Origin: a bacterium
Lineage (GTDB): Bacteria; Vulcanimicrobiota; Xenobia; Xenobiales; JADMJV01
Length of the DNA stretch: 64,000 bases
NCBI GenBank assembly: GCA_018266105.1
Contig: JAFEBA010000076.1
Coordinates: 62,265-126,264, forward strand
Direction: 5' to 3'
Shown here: in pieces, positions 18,249 through 26,564 of the stretch
How the letters are laid out: every line of letters starts with the position of its first letter
Position numbering within the stretch: position 1 is the stretch's first letter
Notes under the pieces: model-generated
The model's database searches: none
Seen by the model: only the letters and a program-made list of their open reading frames with translations
What the model was told of the DNA's origin: nothing
Made by a program: the position numbers and the translations under genes

Positions 18249-18820
18249 AACGATGGATTGTATCTTTTTTACTGCTCGCGTTAAGCGGTTGGTGCTTTGC
18301 CCAGGAGGGTCAGCCTCAACCGGTCTTTTCCGGAAAGACCCAGGTCTACGAAGACACCACCACCGGCTTTCGCCTGGAAGTGCCGGTCGAATTCAACCTG
18401 ACCGGGCGAGGCGCCAACACCACCTGGGAAGGGCCCAAGGTGGAGGACTTCACCACCAGCCTCTTCGTCAACGTGACCCCGATGCCGGGTGTGCATCCCC
18501 AGGCCATCTACGACGGGGTGGTCCGTTCCAAAAAGAGCGACAAAACCGTGGTGGATGTCCGACAGATCAAAATGCCCGGCAAGCTCAAGGGCAAGCCCAT
18601 CTTTGCCTTTCGTTTCATGGAGTCGCCCAAAGCTCCAGGCACCCTCGACGACAAGGGGCCCAACGACCATCACCGCTGGTTTCTCTACGTTTACGGCAAT
18701 GAAGCCGCTTACGAGCTATGCATGGCCGGCAGCTACAAGGCCCTGGGAGAAGGCAAAGAGCTACCCCAAGTTTACCTGGCCGTCCTCAAGTCGTTTCAGC
18801 TCATCCCGACCAAACCCTGA
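18245..18820 (+). CDS. Exported protein with PsbP/Mog1-like features
   Basis: The start is the ATG at 18245, overlapping the previous stop, because it gives a textbook signal peptide (MKRWIVSFLLLALSGWCFAQ). The mature 170 residues begin with TQVYEDTTTGFRLEVPVEFN and end with LPQVYLAVLKSFQLIP. This layout (a Y.D...GFR...P strand at the start, a final helix ending KSF) resembles the PsbP/Mog1 alpha/beta fold of many bacterial exported proteins. Function is unknown. It is the last gene before a strong terminator. Confidence 0.65.
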   Translation: MKRWIVSFLLLALSGWCFAQEGQPQPVFSGKTQVYEDTTTGFRLEVPVEFNLTGRGANTTWEGPKVEDFTTSLFVNVTPMPGVHPQAIYDGVVRSKKSDKTVVDVRQIKMPGKLKGKPIFAFRFMESPKAPGTLDDKGPNDHHRWFLYVYGNEAAYELCMAGSYKALGEGKELPQVYLAVLKSFQLIPTKP

Positions 18821-18828
18821 GAGCTGAT

Positions 18829-18868
18829 AAAAAAGCCCCCGGCTGTTGATAGCCAGGGGCTTTTGTTT
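18829..18868. terminator. Bidirectional intrinsic terminator
   Basis: AAAAGCCCC and GGGGCTTTT form a long stem, extended inward by GGCT/AGCC with one unpaired base, around a short loop. A-runs and T-runs flank both sides. It lies between two convergent genes and can stop transcription from either direction. Confidence 0.9.
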
Positions 18869-18890
18869 TCACATCGGATCAACGCGGAAA

Positions 18891-20621
18891 CTATTCGGAG
18901 CCTTCCACGTACACCACGCGCATACACTCTTCCATCGAGGTGACGCCGTCGAGCACCTTGGCCACGGCGTCGTCCTGCATCAGTCGCATTCCGTCTTCCA
19001 CGGCGGCCTGCTTGATTTCGGCGGTCGAGGCACGCATCAGCACCATGCCGCGCACGCGTTCGGTCATCTGCAGCACCTCGTGGATGCCAGTACGACCACG
19101 GTAGCCGGTGCCTTTGCAGTGGTCGCAACCACGACCTCGGAAGAAGTTGATGTCGGAATCACCGTAGACGGTCATACCGAACTTACGAATGGCTTCTGGC
19201 GGTGGCCTGTAGCTTTCCTTACAGTTGGGACAGATATTACGGGCGAGTCGTTGCGCCAGCACGCCGATGAGAGCGGAGGACACAAGGAAGGGCTCCACGC
19301 CCATTTCGACCAGACGCGAGATGGCGCCGCAAGCGTCGTTGGTGTGCAAGGTAGAGAGCACCAAGTGGCCCGTCAGAGCGGCTTCGATGGCGATTTTTGC
19401 AGTCTCGCCGTCACGAATCTCACCGACCATGATGATGTCAGGGTCTTGTCGCAAGAAAGCTTTCAGGGCCTTCGCGAAGGTCAATCCTGCCTTGTTATTG
19501 GTTTGCACCTGGTTGATGCCGCCGATTTGGTATTCGACCGGGTCCTCTACGGTGGTGAGGTTGCGGTCGCCTTTGTTCAGCTTGTTCAAGCAGGAGTAGA
19601 GCGTGGTGGACTTACCAGAACCGGTTGGGCCGGTCACCAGCAGACAGCCATAAGGCTTTTCCACGATGCTTTCCCACAAAGTCAGGTTTGACTGAGAGAA
19701 GCCCAGCTTGTTCAGACCGAGCTGCACGGAGCCTTTGTCAAGGATACGCATTACGGTCTTCTCACCGTGCACGCAGGGAACAGTGGATACGCGCAAGTCA
19801 TACTCGCGACCGTCGTGAGTCAAGTGGATCTTGCCGTCCTGAGGGATACGACGTTCGGCGATGTCCATCGCGGCCATAATTTTGATACGCGAAGTCATGG
19901 GAGCCTGAATGTGCTTGGGGGGGGTCATCACTTCGTGGAGCACGCCGTCCACACGGTAACGCACCTTCACCGATTTGGCCTCAGGCTCGATGTGAATGTC
20001 GGAGGCCTTGTCGTTGATGGCCTGCGAAATGATCAGGTTGACCACACGCACAATCGGAGCCTCGTCAACCATCTCTTTGAGCTTGTCCAGAGACAACTCT
20101 TCGTCGGCGGCATCGTCAAAGTCCATCGGACCGAAGTCGGTGGCCGAAATGTCTTTCATCGTGCCTTCCACTTCGGCGATGGCGGTGACGCCAAACTGTC
20201 CATTGAGCGCCTTGGTGATTGCGTCGTCGGTTGCGATCACCGGGTCGATGTCGAAACCGGTAATCAGACGAATGTCGTCCAGGGCGATAACGTTGAGAGG
20301 GTCAACCATGGCCAGCGTCAGGCGATTGTCTTGCTGGCCAACGGGAATGACCTTATAACGTTGAGCCAGGTGCTCGGGAATCAAGCGGGCCAGCTCAGGG
20401 TCGAGCTGCATCGCTTCCAGGTCGACGAAACGGACGCCCATCTGGCGTCCCATCGCCTCCACGACGTCCTTTTCGGTGACGAAGCCCAGAGAAATGAGCA
20501 CCTTTTGCAGGGGCTCGCTGGTCCGCTCCGATTGCGTGGCCGCTTTCTCTAGTTGTCGTGTGGTGATGAGCTGCTCATCGACAAGCAGCTTTCCAAGATC
20601 GTCTTTGGAGCGGCTAATCAA
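18891..20621 (-). CDS. pilB: PilB/GspE-type pilus extension ATPase
   Basis: A 576-residue secretion ATPase that powers type IV pilus or type II secretion assembly at the inner membrane. Two GspE N-terminal segments occupy residues 1-140. The core shows Walker A (GPTGSGKSTT, 331-340), the Asp box, Walker B (DIIMVGEIRD, about 395-404) and the His box (TGHLVLSTLHTNDA). A zinc site follows (CPNC ... CDHCKGTGY). The start is TTG 20621, preceded by GGAGG at good spacing. No other pilus genes lie nearby, so PilB rather than GspE is an inference. Its divergent neighbour carries PilZ domains, fitting c-di-GMP control of pili. Confidence 0.87.
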   Translation of the reverse strand: MISRSKDDLGKLLVDEQLITTRQLEKAATQSERTSEPLQKVLISLGFVTEKDVVEAMGRQMGVRFVDLEAMQLDPELARLIPEHLAQRYKVIPVGQQDNRLTLAMVDPLNVIALDDIRLITGFDIDPVIATDDAITKALNGQFGVTAIAEVEGTMKDISATDFGPMDFDDAADEELSLDKLKEMVDEAPIVRVVNLIISQAINDKASDIHIEPEAKSVKVRYRVDGVLHEVMTPPKHIQAPMTSRIKIMAAMDIAERRIPQDGKIHLTHDGREYDLRVSTVPCVHGEKTVMRILDKGSVQLGLNKLGFSQSNLTLWESIVEKPYGCLLVTGPTGSGKSTTLYSCLNKLNKGDRNLTTVEDPVEYQIGGINQVQTNNKAGLTFAKALKAFLRQDPDIIMVGEIRDGETAKIAIEAALTGHLVLSTLHTNDACGAISRLVEMGVEPFLVSSALIGVLAQRLARNICPNCKESYRPPPEAIRKFGMTVYGDSDINFFRGRGCDHCKGTGYRGRTGIHEVLQMTERVRGMVLMRASTAEIKQAAVEDGMRLMQDDAVAKVLDGVTSMEECMRVVYVEGSE

Positions 20622-20647
20622 GTTTGGTTGCCTCCACGAATTTCACT

Positions 20648-20686
20648 CTTAGCAAAAGTGACAGTTAAACTGTCAAGGTGCATATT
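20648..20686. promoter_or_regulatory. Divergent promoters sharing a palindromic operator
   Basis: TGACAGTT-A-AACTGTCA (20659-20675) is a perfect 8-bp-arm palindrome with a single central base. On the minus strand its edge forms a consensus -35 (TTGACA, 20676-20671) with a weaker -10 (GCTAAG) 17 bases on, pointing at pilB. On the plus strand GTGACA (20658-20663), 17 bases and CATATT (20681-20686) point at the PilZ gene. A bound regulator would block or recruit polymerase at both. Confidence 0.6.
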
Positions 20687-20773
20687 GGGCAGGTACTGCG
20701 CCATCTCCTGCTGGGCTGACTGGCGGCAATTCCTCAGAGGAAGATTAACGGGGGAATCAAGAAGGTCCTGCCT

Positions 20774-22792
20774 ATGGCCATAGGTGAATTTTTCTCGCAG
20801 TTCCGCAGCCTGCTGTTCGGAAGTGAAGACTTGCTGCGGAATCGGCGCCATCAACCGCGATTGGCAATCGAGCTGCCGGTTATAGTAGATTTGGGCCATG
20901 GCAAGCAGCAGGGCGAAGTACGTGACTTTGGCCCCAACGGATTACGCCTCTTCATGCCACTCAAACTGGCGAAAAATCGCAAGCTCAACGTTGAGGTGAT
21001 GGGCGACTCCGGCCTGGAAGGAGCCGCCAGCCTGGGATGTCGCGTGGCCTGGTGCCGACCGGCCGACAAGGGCTTCCACATCGGCTGCCGATACGACGAC
21101 AAACCCGAAGCCCTGGCCACCAGCTGGGTGCAAATGCTGCTGCTGGAACGTCACCATCGAAACAAGGAGCGCAAGGACCGGCGAGTGGAAACCACCTTGC
21201 CGGCCATGTTGCTGGACAAAGTTAACCCACCCCACAATGTCTTCGTCATCGACCTGGGGCTGGGCGGAGCTCGCGTCTATTCGCCTGCAGCCTGGAGTCC
21301 GGTGGACACGCCGCGCTTAAGTTTCAGCATGCCAGGTCAGGGTCCGTCGGTCGACTTCGCGGTGGAAGTGGTTGAAAGCCGCCTCATGGACAATGCTGGC
21401 TACACCTACCGGCTCCGCTTTCGCGATCCGGACAGCAAGCGCATGGCGCTACTTCGTCGGATGCTGATGCAACTTCTAGAAGGCGTGCGCAAAGCCGGCC
21501 GGAGCCGACCGAACGACGTCATTCAAAGCCAACCCGCTCCCAAATCTCCGCAGACCGCCGCCAGCGGGGCCGGTCCTTTAGGTGCGGCCGTGCGCGGCCC
21601 CGCCAAAGCTCCGGGCGCCAGGGCGCGTGGAGTGTCCAAATATCTTCAAGCCCCGGAACTACCCACCCCCAAACCCAGGGAGGCGCCCCCAGCCCCCGCG
21701 CCCATCCAACCCCCGGCCCCGGCCATCGATAGCGAACCCACCGGCAGGGTGCGCCAGAGCGCACCCAATCGAATGCAACTGGGACTGCTTCCCCAGGAAG
21801 GACGCGAAAGACGGCGCGGGTGGCTGGCCGCTTCTCTGGAGGGCTGGTTTCCTCAGCACGAGCTTTGCAATGACTTTCTTTTCCGACCCACCCACGGCTT
21901 CTTGCGCTGCCTGGGCCCCATGTTTCCGGGATTTCCAGCCCTGACCGCCCTCCACCGATGGAGCATCGATACAGATCTGGACCTGGGCTACGAAATCGGT
22001 CCCGGCCTGGTCTATTCAGACCGTCGGAACCTCTGTCGCTGGTGGATGGCCAGGCGAGCCGTGATTCCCTGGTTCCGCCAATCCCTGGCCACCCGAGAGC
22101 GACTGGAGCGGCGTTCGGGCAATTTGCGTTCGCGCGCATTTCAGATGCTATCTCTGCTGGCCTGCGGTGGTCCGGCCCCGGTTCGCCAAATGCTGGTGTG
22201 CGCTCAGATCGCGGTGGGACTGGCGCGCCACCACGGCATCGACGACCCGATGCTCCTCAACCAATTGCGTCTGGCGGCCATGCTCAAGGACGTAGGCGAA
22301 GCGTTGCTGTTCGTGGGCTGCCAGCCGCGGGCGGTTCGCGACCGCTACACCTTGCACATCAACGGCCTGGACCACGGCGAACCCGAAATCGCCGAGATTA
22401 CCAGCGACTGGAGCGGGTTCTACTGTCCCAATGACCTGCTGATCAACCGGTTACGCCTGGACCCGGTCACTCTGGAAGCGATGACCTGTCACCCTTGGGT
22501 CAGCGACAAACTGCTGGCCAAACTCGGCTTCCCCCTGGAAGTGCGCACCACCGTGCGCTACCACCACGAAGCCTGGGGCGGAATCGGCTATCCCGAGGGA
22601 CTGGGAGAAGAAGAGATCCCCTGGGGAGCGCGCTGCCTGGCCGTGGCCGACGGCTTCGCAAGCGGCATGACTTATCTGGGCACCCCTGACCGCAGCTTCC
22701 AGCAATTGAGCCAGCTGGAGGGCAGTTTTTATGAGCCAGCCCTGGTCTCGGCTCTGCACAAATATCTGGTGGAAGTGGGCGTCATGCAATGA
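20774..22792 (+). CDS. Double-PilZ protein with a degenerate HD-GYP domain
   Basis: A 672-residue cytoplasmic protein. Residues 20-120 (RRHQPRLAIELP, RDFGPNGLRLF) and 135-230 (RRVETTLPA, IDLGLGGARVY) look like two PilZ domains. A proline/alanine-rich linker covers about 245-330. The C-terminal part (about 470-670) resembles HD-GYP phosphodiesterases: HHEAWGGIGYPEGLGEEEIPWGARCLAVADGF keeps the GYP block and second HH pair. The first HD motif reads MLKDVGEALL, with lysine in place of the metal-binding histidine. It may be a c-di-GMP receptor or scaffold rather than an enzyme. It is divergent from pilB. Confidence 0.75.
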   Translation: MAIGEFFSQFRSLLFGSEDLLRNRRHQPRLAIELPVIVDLGHGKQQGEVRDFGPNGLRLFMPLKLAKNRKLNVEVMGDSGLEGAASLGCRVAWCRPADKGFHIGCRYDDKPEALATSWVQMLLLERHHRNKERKDRRVETTLPAMLLDKVNPPHNVFVIDLGLGGARVYSPAAWSPVDTPRLSFSMPGQGPSVDFAVEVVESRLMDNAGYTYRLRFRDPDSKRMALLRRMLMQLLEGVRKAGRSRPNDVIQSQPAPKSPQTAASGAGPLGAAVRGPAKAPGARARGVSKYLQAPELPTPKPREAPPAPAPIQPPAPAIDSEPTGRVRQSAPNRMQLGLLPQEGRERRRGWLAASLEGWFPQHELCNDFLFRPTHGFLRCLGPMFPGFPALTALHRWSIDTDLDLGYEIGPGLVYSDRRNLCRWWMARRAVIPWFRQSLATRERLERRSGNLRSRAFQMLSLLACGGPAPVRQMLVCAQIAVGLARHHGIDDPMLLNQLRLAAMLKDVGEALLFVGCQPRAVRDRYTLHINGLDHGEPEIAEITSDWSGFYCPNDLLINRLRLDPVTLEAMTCHPWVSDKLLAKLGFPLEVRTTVRYHHEAWGGIGYPEGLGEEEIPWGARCLAVADGFASGMTYLGTPDRSFQQLSQLEGSFYEPALVSALHKYLVEVGVMQ

Positions 22793-24120
22793 ACGACAAG
22801 GAATATCTGGAACGTCTGTGCGAGTTTGTGGCCATCCCCAGTGTCTCCACCGACCCCGCTCACCGGTCCGACATGGATCGGGCCTGCCGCTGGCTCTGCG
22901 ACTGGGCCAGCAGCCAGAATCTGCTGGCCGAGGTCTGGCCTACCCCCGGACACCCTTCCGTCTACATTGAAACCCCGGCCGTGCCCGACAAGCCTATCCT
23001 GTTGATCTACGGCCACTATGATGTGCAACCGGCCGAAGATGTGGAACTCTGGACCCATCCCCCCTTCCAACCCACCGTTTTGGATGACCGACTTTACGGG
23101 CGAGGCGCCAGCGACAACAAAGGGCAGATCTGGACCCACTGCGCTGCCGTCCAGACCTTGCTGGAGGCCGGGCCGCTGCCATGCCAGATCAAAATTCTGG
23201 TCGAGGGTGAGGAAGAAGTCGGCAGTCCCAATCTGCCGGCTCTACTGGAGGAACGACGGGAGCGACTGAAGGCAGACTTGGTGCTGGTCTCGGATACGTC
23301 CACCGCCGTCAAAGGCGTGCCCACGCTGCACTACAGCCTGCGTGGCATCGTGATCTTCGAAGTTCACTTGAAGGTGGCCGGCCGCGACGTGCACAGCGGC
23401 GTCTTTGGCGGCACCTCACCCAACGCCACCCATCGCCTGGCTCAATTGATCAGCCGCCTGCACGACCCGCAGGGCAAAGTCGTCATTCCCGGCTTTTACG
23501 ACCGGGTTCGGCTGGCCGACGAGCGCGAGCAAGCCCTACTCGAGGCCGTCCCCTTCGACCCCAAGGTCTATCAGGACTTCATTGGCTGCTCCGAACTAGT
23601 CGGCGAAGCTGGCTACACAACCAACCAACGCCGCTGGTTTCGGCCGACTTTGGACTGCAACGGGCTGGGCGGAGGCTTCCAGGGCGAGGGCAGCAAAACC
23701 ATCGTGCCGGCTCGAGCCTGGGCCAAGTTTTCCGCCCGCCTGGTCGCCGACCAGCGCCCCGATGAAGTCCTTGAGTGCTGCCGACGCTGGTTCGAGGCTC
23801 AAAGCTGGGCCGGGGAGATCGATTTCCGTCCCGATCACGGGGGTCCACCCTACCTCCTCGACCCCTACGGCCCCATGTCGGCCTACATGGATAAAGCCCG
23901 CCAGGCCCTACGCCAGGCGTGGCAGCAGGAACCCCTGCTGGTGCGACATGGCGGCGCCATTCCGATCGTCAGTCAGTTCCAAACCATCCTGGGCCTGTCC
24001 ACCCTGTTGATGGGCTTTGGCAGCCCGGACGACGCGATTCACAGCCCCAACGAGAAGTTTGAACTGGCCAATGCCCGAAAAGGCTTGCGCAGCTCCTGCC
24101 TGTTTCTCAGCAGCCTTTGA
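22789..24120 (+). CDS. M20-family metallopeptidase (dipeptidase type)
   Basis: A 443-residue M20/ArgE-DapE-type zinc hydrolase. The metal sites are in GHYDVQP (His), ASDNKGQ (bridging Asp) and EGEEEVGS (general-base Glu and ligand Glu). The dimerisation domain segment DVHSGVFGG and the final His in AIHSPNE are also present. Family members cleave dipeptides or acylated amino acids; the length and GRGASDNKG pattern fit the broad dipeptidase group rather than DapE. No signal peptide, so cytoplasmic. The ATG overlaps the preceding stop by 4 bases. Confidence 0.85.
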   Translation: MNDKEYLERLCEFVAIPSVSTDPAHRSDMDRACRWLCDWASSQNLLAEVWPTPGHPSVYIETPAVPDKPILLIYGHYDVQPAEDVELWTHPPFQPTVLDDRLYGRGASDNKGQIWTHCAAVQTLLEAGPLPCQIKILVEGEEEVGSPNLPALLEERRERLKADLVLVSDTSTAVKGVPTLHYSLRGIVIFEVHLKVAGRDVHSGVFGGTSPNATHRLAQLISRLHDPQGKVVIPGFYDRVRLADEREQALLEAVPFDPKVYQDFIGCSELVGEAGYTTNQRRWFRPTLDCNGLGGGFQGEGSKTIVPARAWAKFSARLVADQRPDEVLECCRRWFEAQSWAGEIDFRPDHGGPPYLLDPYGPMSAYMDKARQALRQAWQQEPLLVRHGGAIPIVSQFQTILGLSTLLMGFGSPDDAIHSPNEKFELANARKGLRSSCLFLSSL

Positions 24121-24497
24121 TGCTGCCGACTGACCCTCCGGCCCTGATTTGTCAGACTGAGCAACCTTTACGGTTGATGCGTTTGGAGATTCAGGACGGC
24201 CTGGCGATTGGCGACCATCTTAATCTGGCCGACTATCGCTTGCTCGTCTATGTGCGAGTCCCGCCCACCTGGCTGGAGGGCGAAGACCTGGTCCCCTCAG
24301 CAAAAGAAGCGGTGCTTGCGCGGATGTACGGACCGAACTGGCGCTCGGGCAACCAGGACGGGTCTTTTTATGTCGTACTAAGGTGCTCTTGCCGAGCAAT
24401 GAGTCCATCCGAAGAAGCGGCCGGAGGCTGGCGCCAAACCCCCCACTCCTGGTATTACCGGGTCAACTCGGCCGGGGAACTGGAAAAAGAATTTTAG
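24120..24497 (+). CDS. Unknown small protein
   Basis: About 125 residues from ATG 24120, which overlaps the peptidase stop as TGATG. The sequence is mixed alpha/beta with ADYRLLVYVRVPPTWLEG, MYGPNWRSGNQDGSFYVVLRCSCRAMSP and a tryptophan-rich end. No signal peptide or known motif is seen. The coupling suggests co-expression with the M20 peptidase. It is followed by about 150 bases without a gene. Confidence 0.6.
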   Translation: MLPTDPPALICQTEQPLRLMRLEIQDGLAIGDHLNLADYRLLVYVRVPPTWLEGEDLVPSAKEAVLARMYGPNWRSGNQDGSFYVVLRCSCRAMSPSEEAAGGWRQTPHSWYYRVNSAGELEKEF

Positions 24498-24648
24498 GAA
24501 CCCTTATACGCACAGCCTTTACACCCCCGGCAAACTGAACAACCGTGCACACCTCCCGTTCACGTAGCCAAAAATCCGGGAAGGAACGGCACATCGCTCT
24601 CAACAAGCTTGATGGCGGACGCCGAAAAAAACAGGAGGGAGACAGGCT

Positions 24649-25347
24649 ATGCTTGGAATGGAGACGGCCCAAGAACTCGAAAGAAGACTCAAAGACGAGC
24701 TGGAACTGGCACGCCGGACCTTGCCTGCGCGCCGCTCTAGATTCAAGTCCGGCGAACCCGGGGCCGACCAGTATTTCGAGTGCCTGCAAAGACTGGCCCA
24801 ACACCTGAGGGAAAGCCAGCAGCTCGAGCAGAGCGCCCGAGTTTCCGGGGAATGGGCACGCGCCTCCGGCTCGGCTGCGGCTCTGCTGGAATATGGCGGA
24901 GCCTTGCAGCTGCTTGGACGCGAGCGAGAAGCCCAGGTTCAGTATCTGAAAGTCCATCGACGGGACCATCGACGCCACTACCATCTGGCCGCGCTGGCCT
25001 GGCAGATGGGACAGCCCGAGCAGGCCTTAGGTCACCTGCTGCAGGGCATGCTGCTGTGGAGAGCGGTCACACGCGCCCTGCTCTGCCGCGAGCAGGGCGC
25101 GGCCGAACCCGATTGCGGAGCCTATTGGGACCAATACGGACACCTTTGGAGCGCGGGGGCCCGCAGCTTTTTAGTGGCTGTGGCCAACCAGGGGGTAGTC
25201 AAGCTGGGGATCCGAGAGGCTTTTGAAGACAACCTTCCACTCAGCCAGATCCTGCCCGGCCGAGTCCGAAGTCGAGTGCTGGGACGGGTCCTGAATCGAG
25301 CCGGCACTTGCCCGCCTCAGCGCCAGCCCGAACGAACCACCACCTGA
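24649..25347 (+). CDS. TPR-like helical repeat protein
   Basis: The start is well supported by AGGAGGGAG ahead of ATG 24649. The 232-residue protein is built from helix pairs with TPR-like spacing, for example GSAAALLEYGGALQLLGREREAQ and YHLAALAWQMGQPEQALGHLLQG. TPRs are protein-docking modules. The last 30 residues are basic. Its 3' end overlaps the convergent beta-propeller gene by 31 bases. Confidence 0.65.
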   Translation: MLGMETAQELERRLKDELELARRTLPARRSRFKSGEPGADQYFECLQRLAQHLRESQQLEQSARVSGEWARASGSAAALLEYGGALQLLGREREAQVQYLKVHRRDHRRHYHLAALAWQMGQPEQALGHLLQGMLLWRAVTRALLCREQGAAEPDCGAYWDQYGHLWSAGARSFLVAVANQGVVKLGIREAFEDNLPLSQILPGRVRSRVLGRVLNRAGTCPPQRQPERTTT

Positions 25348-26504
25348 CCATTGTTCAGAGCCACGGCCAGCAGTGTTTTCTCCACCGAAGGGTCGCTGGC
25401 CACCCCGGCCGGCAAAGGGCTGCGGGCCAGTACCCGACCCGAAGCCAGGTCAAGCTTCAGAATGGAGGGGCTCGTATCGGCCACATAACAGGCGTCATCC
25501 CCGATAACCAGAGCACTGGCGCAGCCAACCCGCCACTTCCAACGGACCTTGCCGGTGCGATCCCAACTGCAGACCTGGCCGCGGGTTGCCAGATAGATGT
25601 TCCCCTCCGCGTCGACCGAAGGGCGGGCCAAAATCTCGCCACTCCCTGAAAAACACTGGTTCCAACCTGGAAACGGCTTGATCCAGCTGAGATTCGTCCC
25701 GCGCAAAGCCAGCAGCCCGCTGACTGTGACCTCCACTACCCCGTCCGGGTGCGAAACGGGAGCCAGCAGGGGCCCGGGCAGTTCCGTTCCCATGGCTGAG
25801 CTGCGCCAGCGAGCGCCCAACTCGACCAGCTGCATTCGGCCCCGGGTGGTGGCCAGATAAAGGTCGGAGCCGACCAGCACGGGCGGCCCCAGCCAGTCAT
25901 CCCCCCGCTGCAGCCGCAAGTGGCCCAGGCTTCTCCACTCGGTCCACTGATTATTGGCCGACAACAACTGGCCCCCGGGTCCCAATTGAATCCAACTCTT
26001 ATCCTCCCGTGGGATGGCCCAACCCGGATGATCGCTGGGCAGCACCTGGCGAGTTTCGCCGGTCTCGGGCTGGACCAAGACCGCCTGCTGCCCGGGCTGC
26101 TGAAAAAGCAACTGACCATCCACCAGCCGGGGTGGCTCGCTCATAGGCCAGCTCATCTGACGCTTCCAGATGAGCTTTCCGTCCGAGCCGAAGGCAAATA
26201 AAAAATTTGAGTGCGGGGAGGTAACCAGCACGAGCCCCTGGTAGACTCGCGCCTGCCAATCGGCAGGACCCAAAGTTTCTGGAACTTTCCAGCTCTTCCA
26301 GGGTTGAGCCAACGCATTCGGGGTACACAGTAACATCAGTCCGAGCAGGCACCCGAAAAGACGTTCGCCAGGAACTTTTGGTTGTGAAACAAATGTTTCG
26401 AACTTCCGTAAAGTGGAATTCTTTTCGGAAGAAAAATGAGTAATTTTCAAGATCGTCAAGAGAGCGGCTCTCGCAACGGTTGAATAATCGCGACGAGTGC
26501 CCAT
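25317..26504 (-). CDS. Exported PQQ/YWTD-like beta-propeller protein
   Basis: The mature part carries repeated blade-like elements: LVTSPHSNFLFAFGSDGKLI, VLVGSDLYLATTRGRMQLV, PSVDAEGNIYLATRGQVCSW and ALVIGDDACYVADTSPSIL, typical of PQQ-like propellers that act as docking surfaces (BamB is one). A hydrophobic export signal (GCLLGLMLLCTPNALAQ) lies about 70 residues into the reading from ATG 26504, so the real start is probably further in, for example TTG at about 26450. Its position divergent from bamA makes a BamB-like role attractive, but the similarity is too general to assign it. Confidence 0.65.
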   Translation of the reverse strand: MGTRRDYSTVARAALLTILKITHFSSEKNSTLRKFETFVSQPKVPGERLFGCLLGLMLLCTPNALAQPWKSWKVPETLGPADWQARVYQGLVLVTSPHSNFLFAFGSDGKLIWKRQMSWPMSEPPRLVDGQLLFQQPGQQAVLVQPETGETRQVLPSDHPGWAIPREDKSWIQLGPGGQLLSANNQWTEWRSLGHLRLQRGDDWLGPPVLVGSDLYLATTRGRMQLVELGARWRSSAMGTELPGPLLAPVSHPDGVVEVTVSGLLALRGTNLSWIKPFPGWNQCFSGSGEILARPSVDAEGNIYLATRGQVCSWDRTGKVRWKWRVGCASALVIGDDACYVADTSPSILKLDLASGRVLARSPLPAGVASDPSVEKTLLAVALNNGQVVVRSGWR

Positions 26505-26564
26505 CAGTAGAGCTTCTGGATGGTGAGACCAGAGTCCTCGACGATGGACCGTGGGAGGTTTAGG

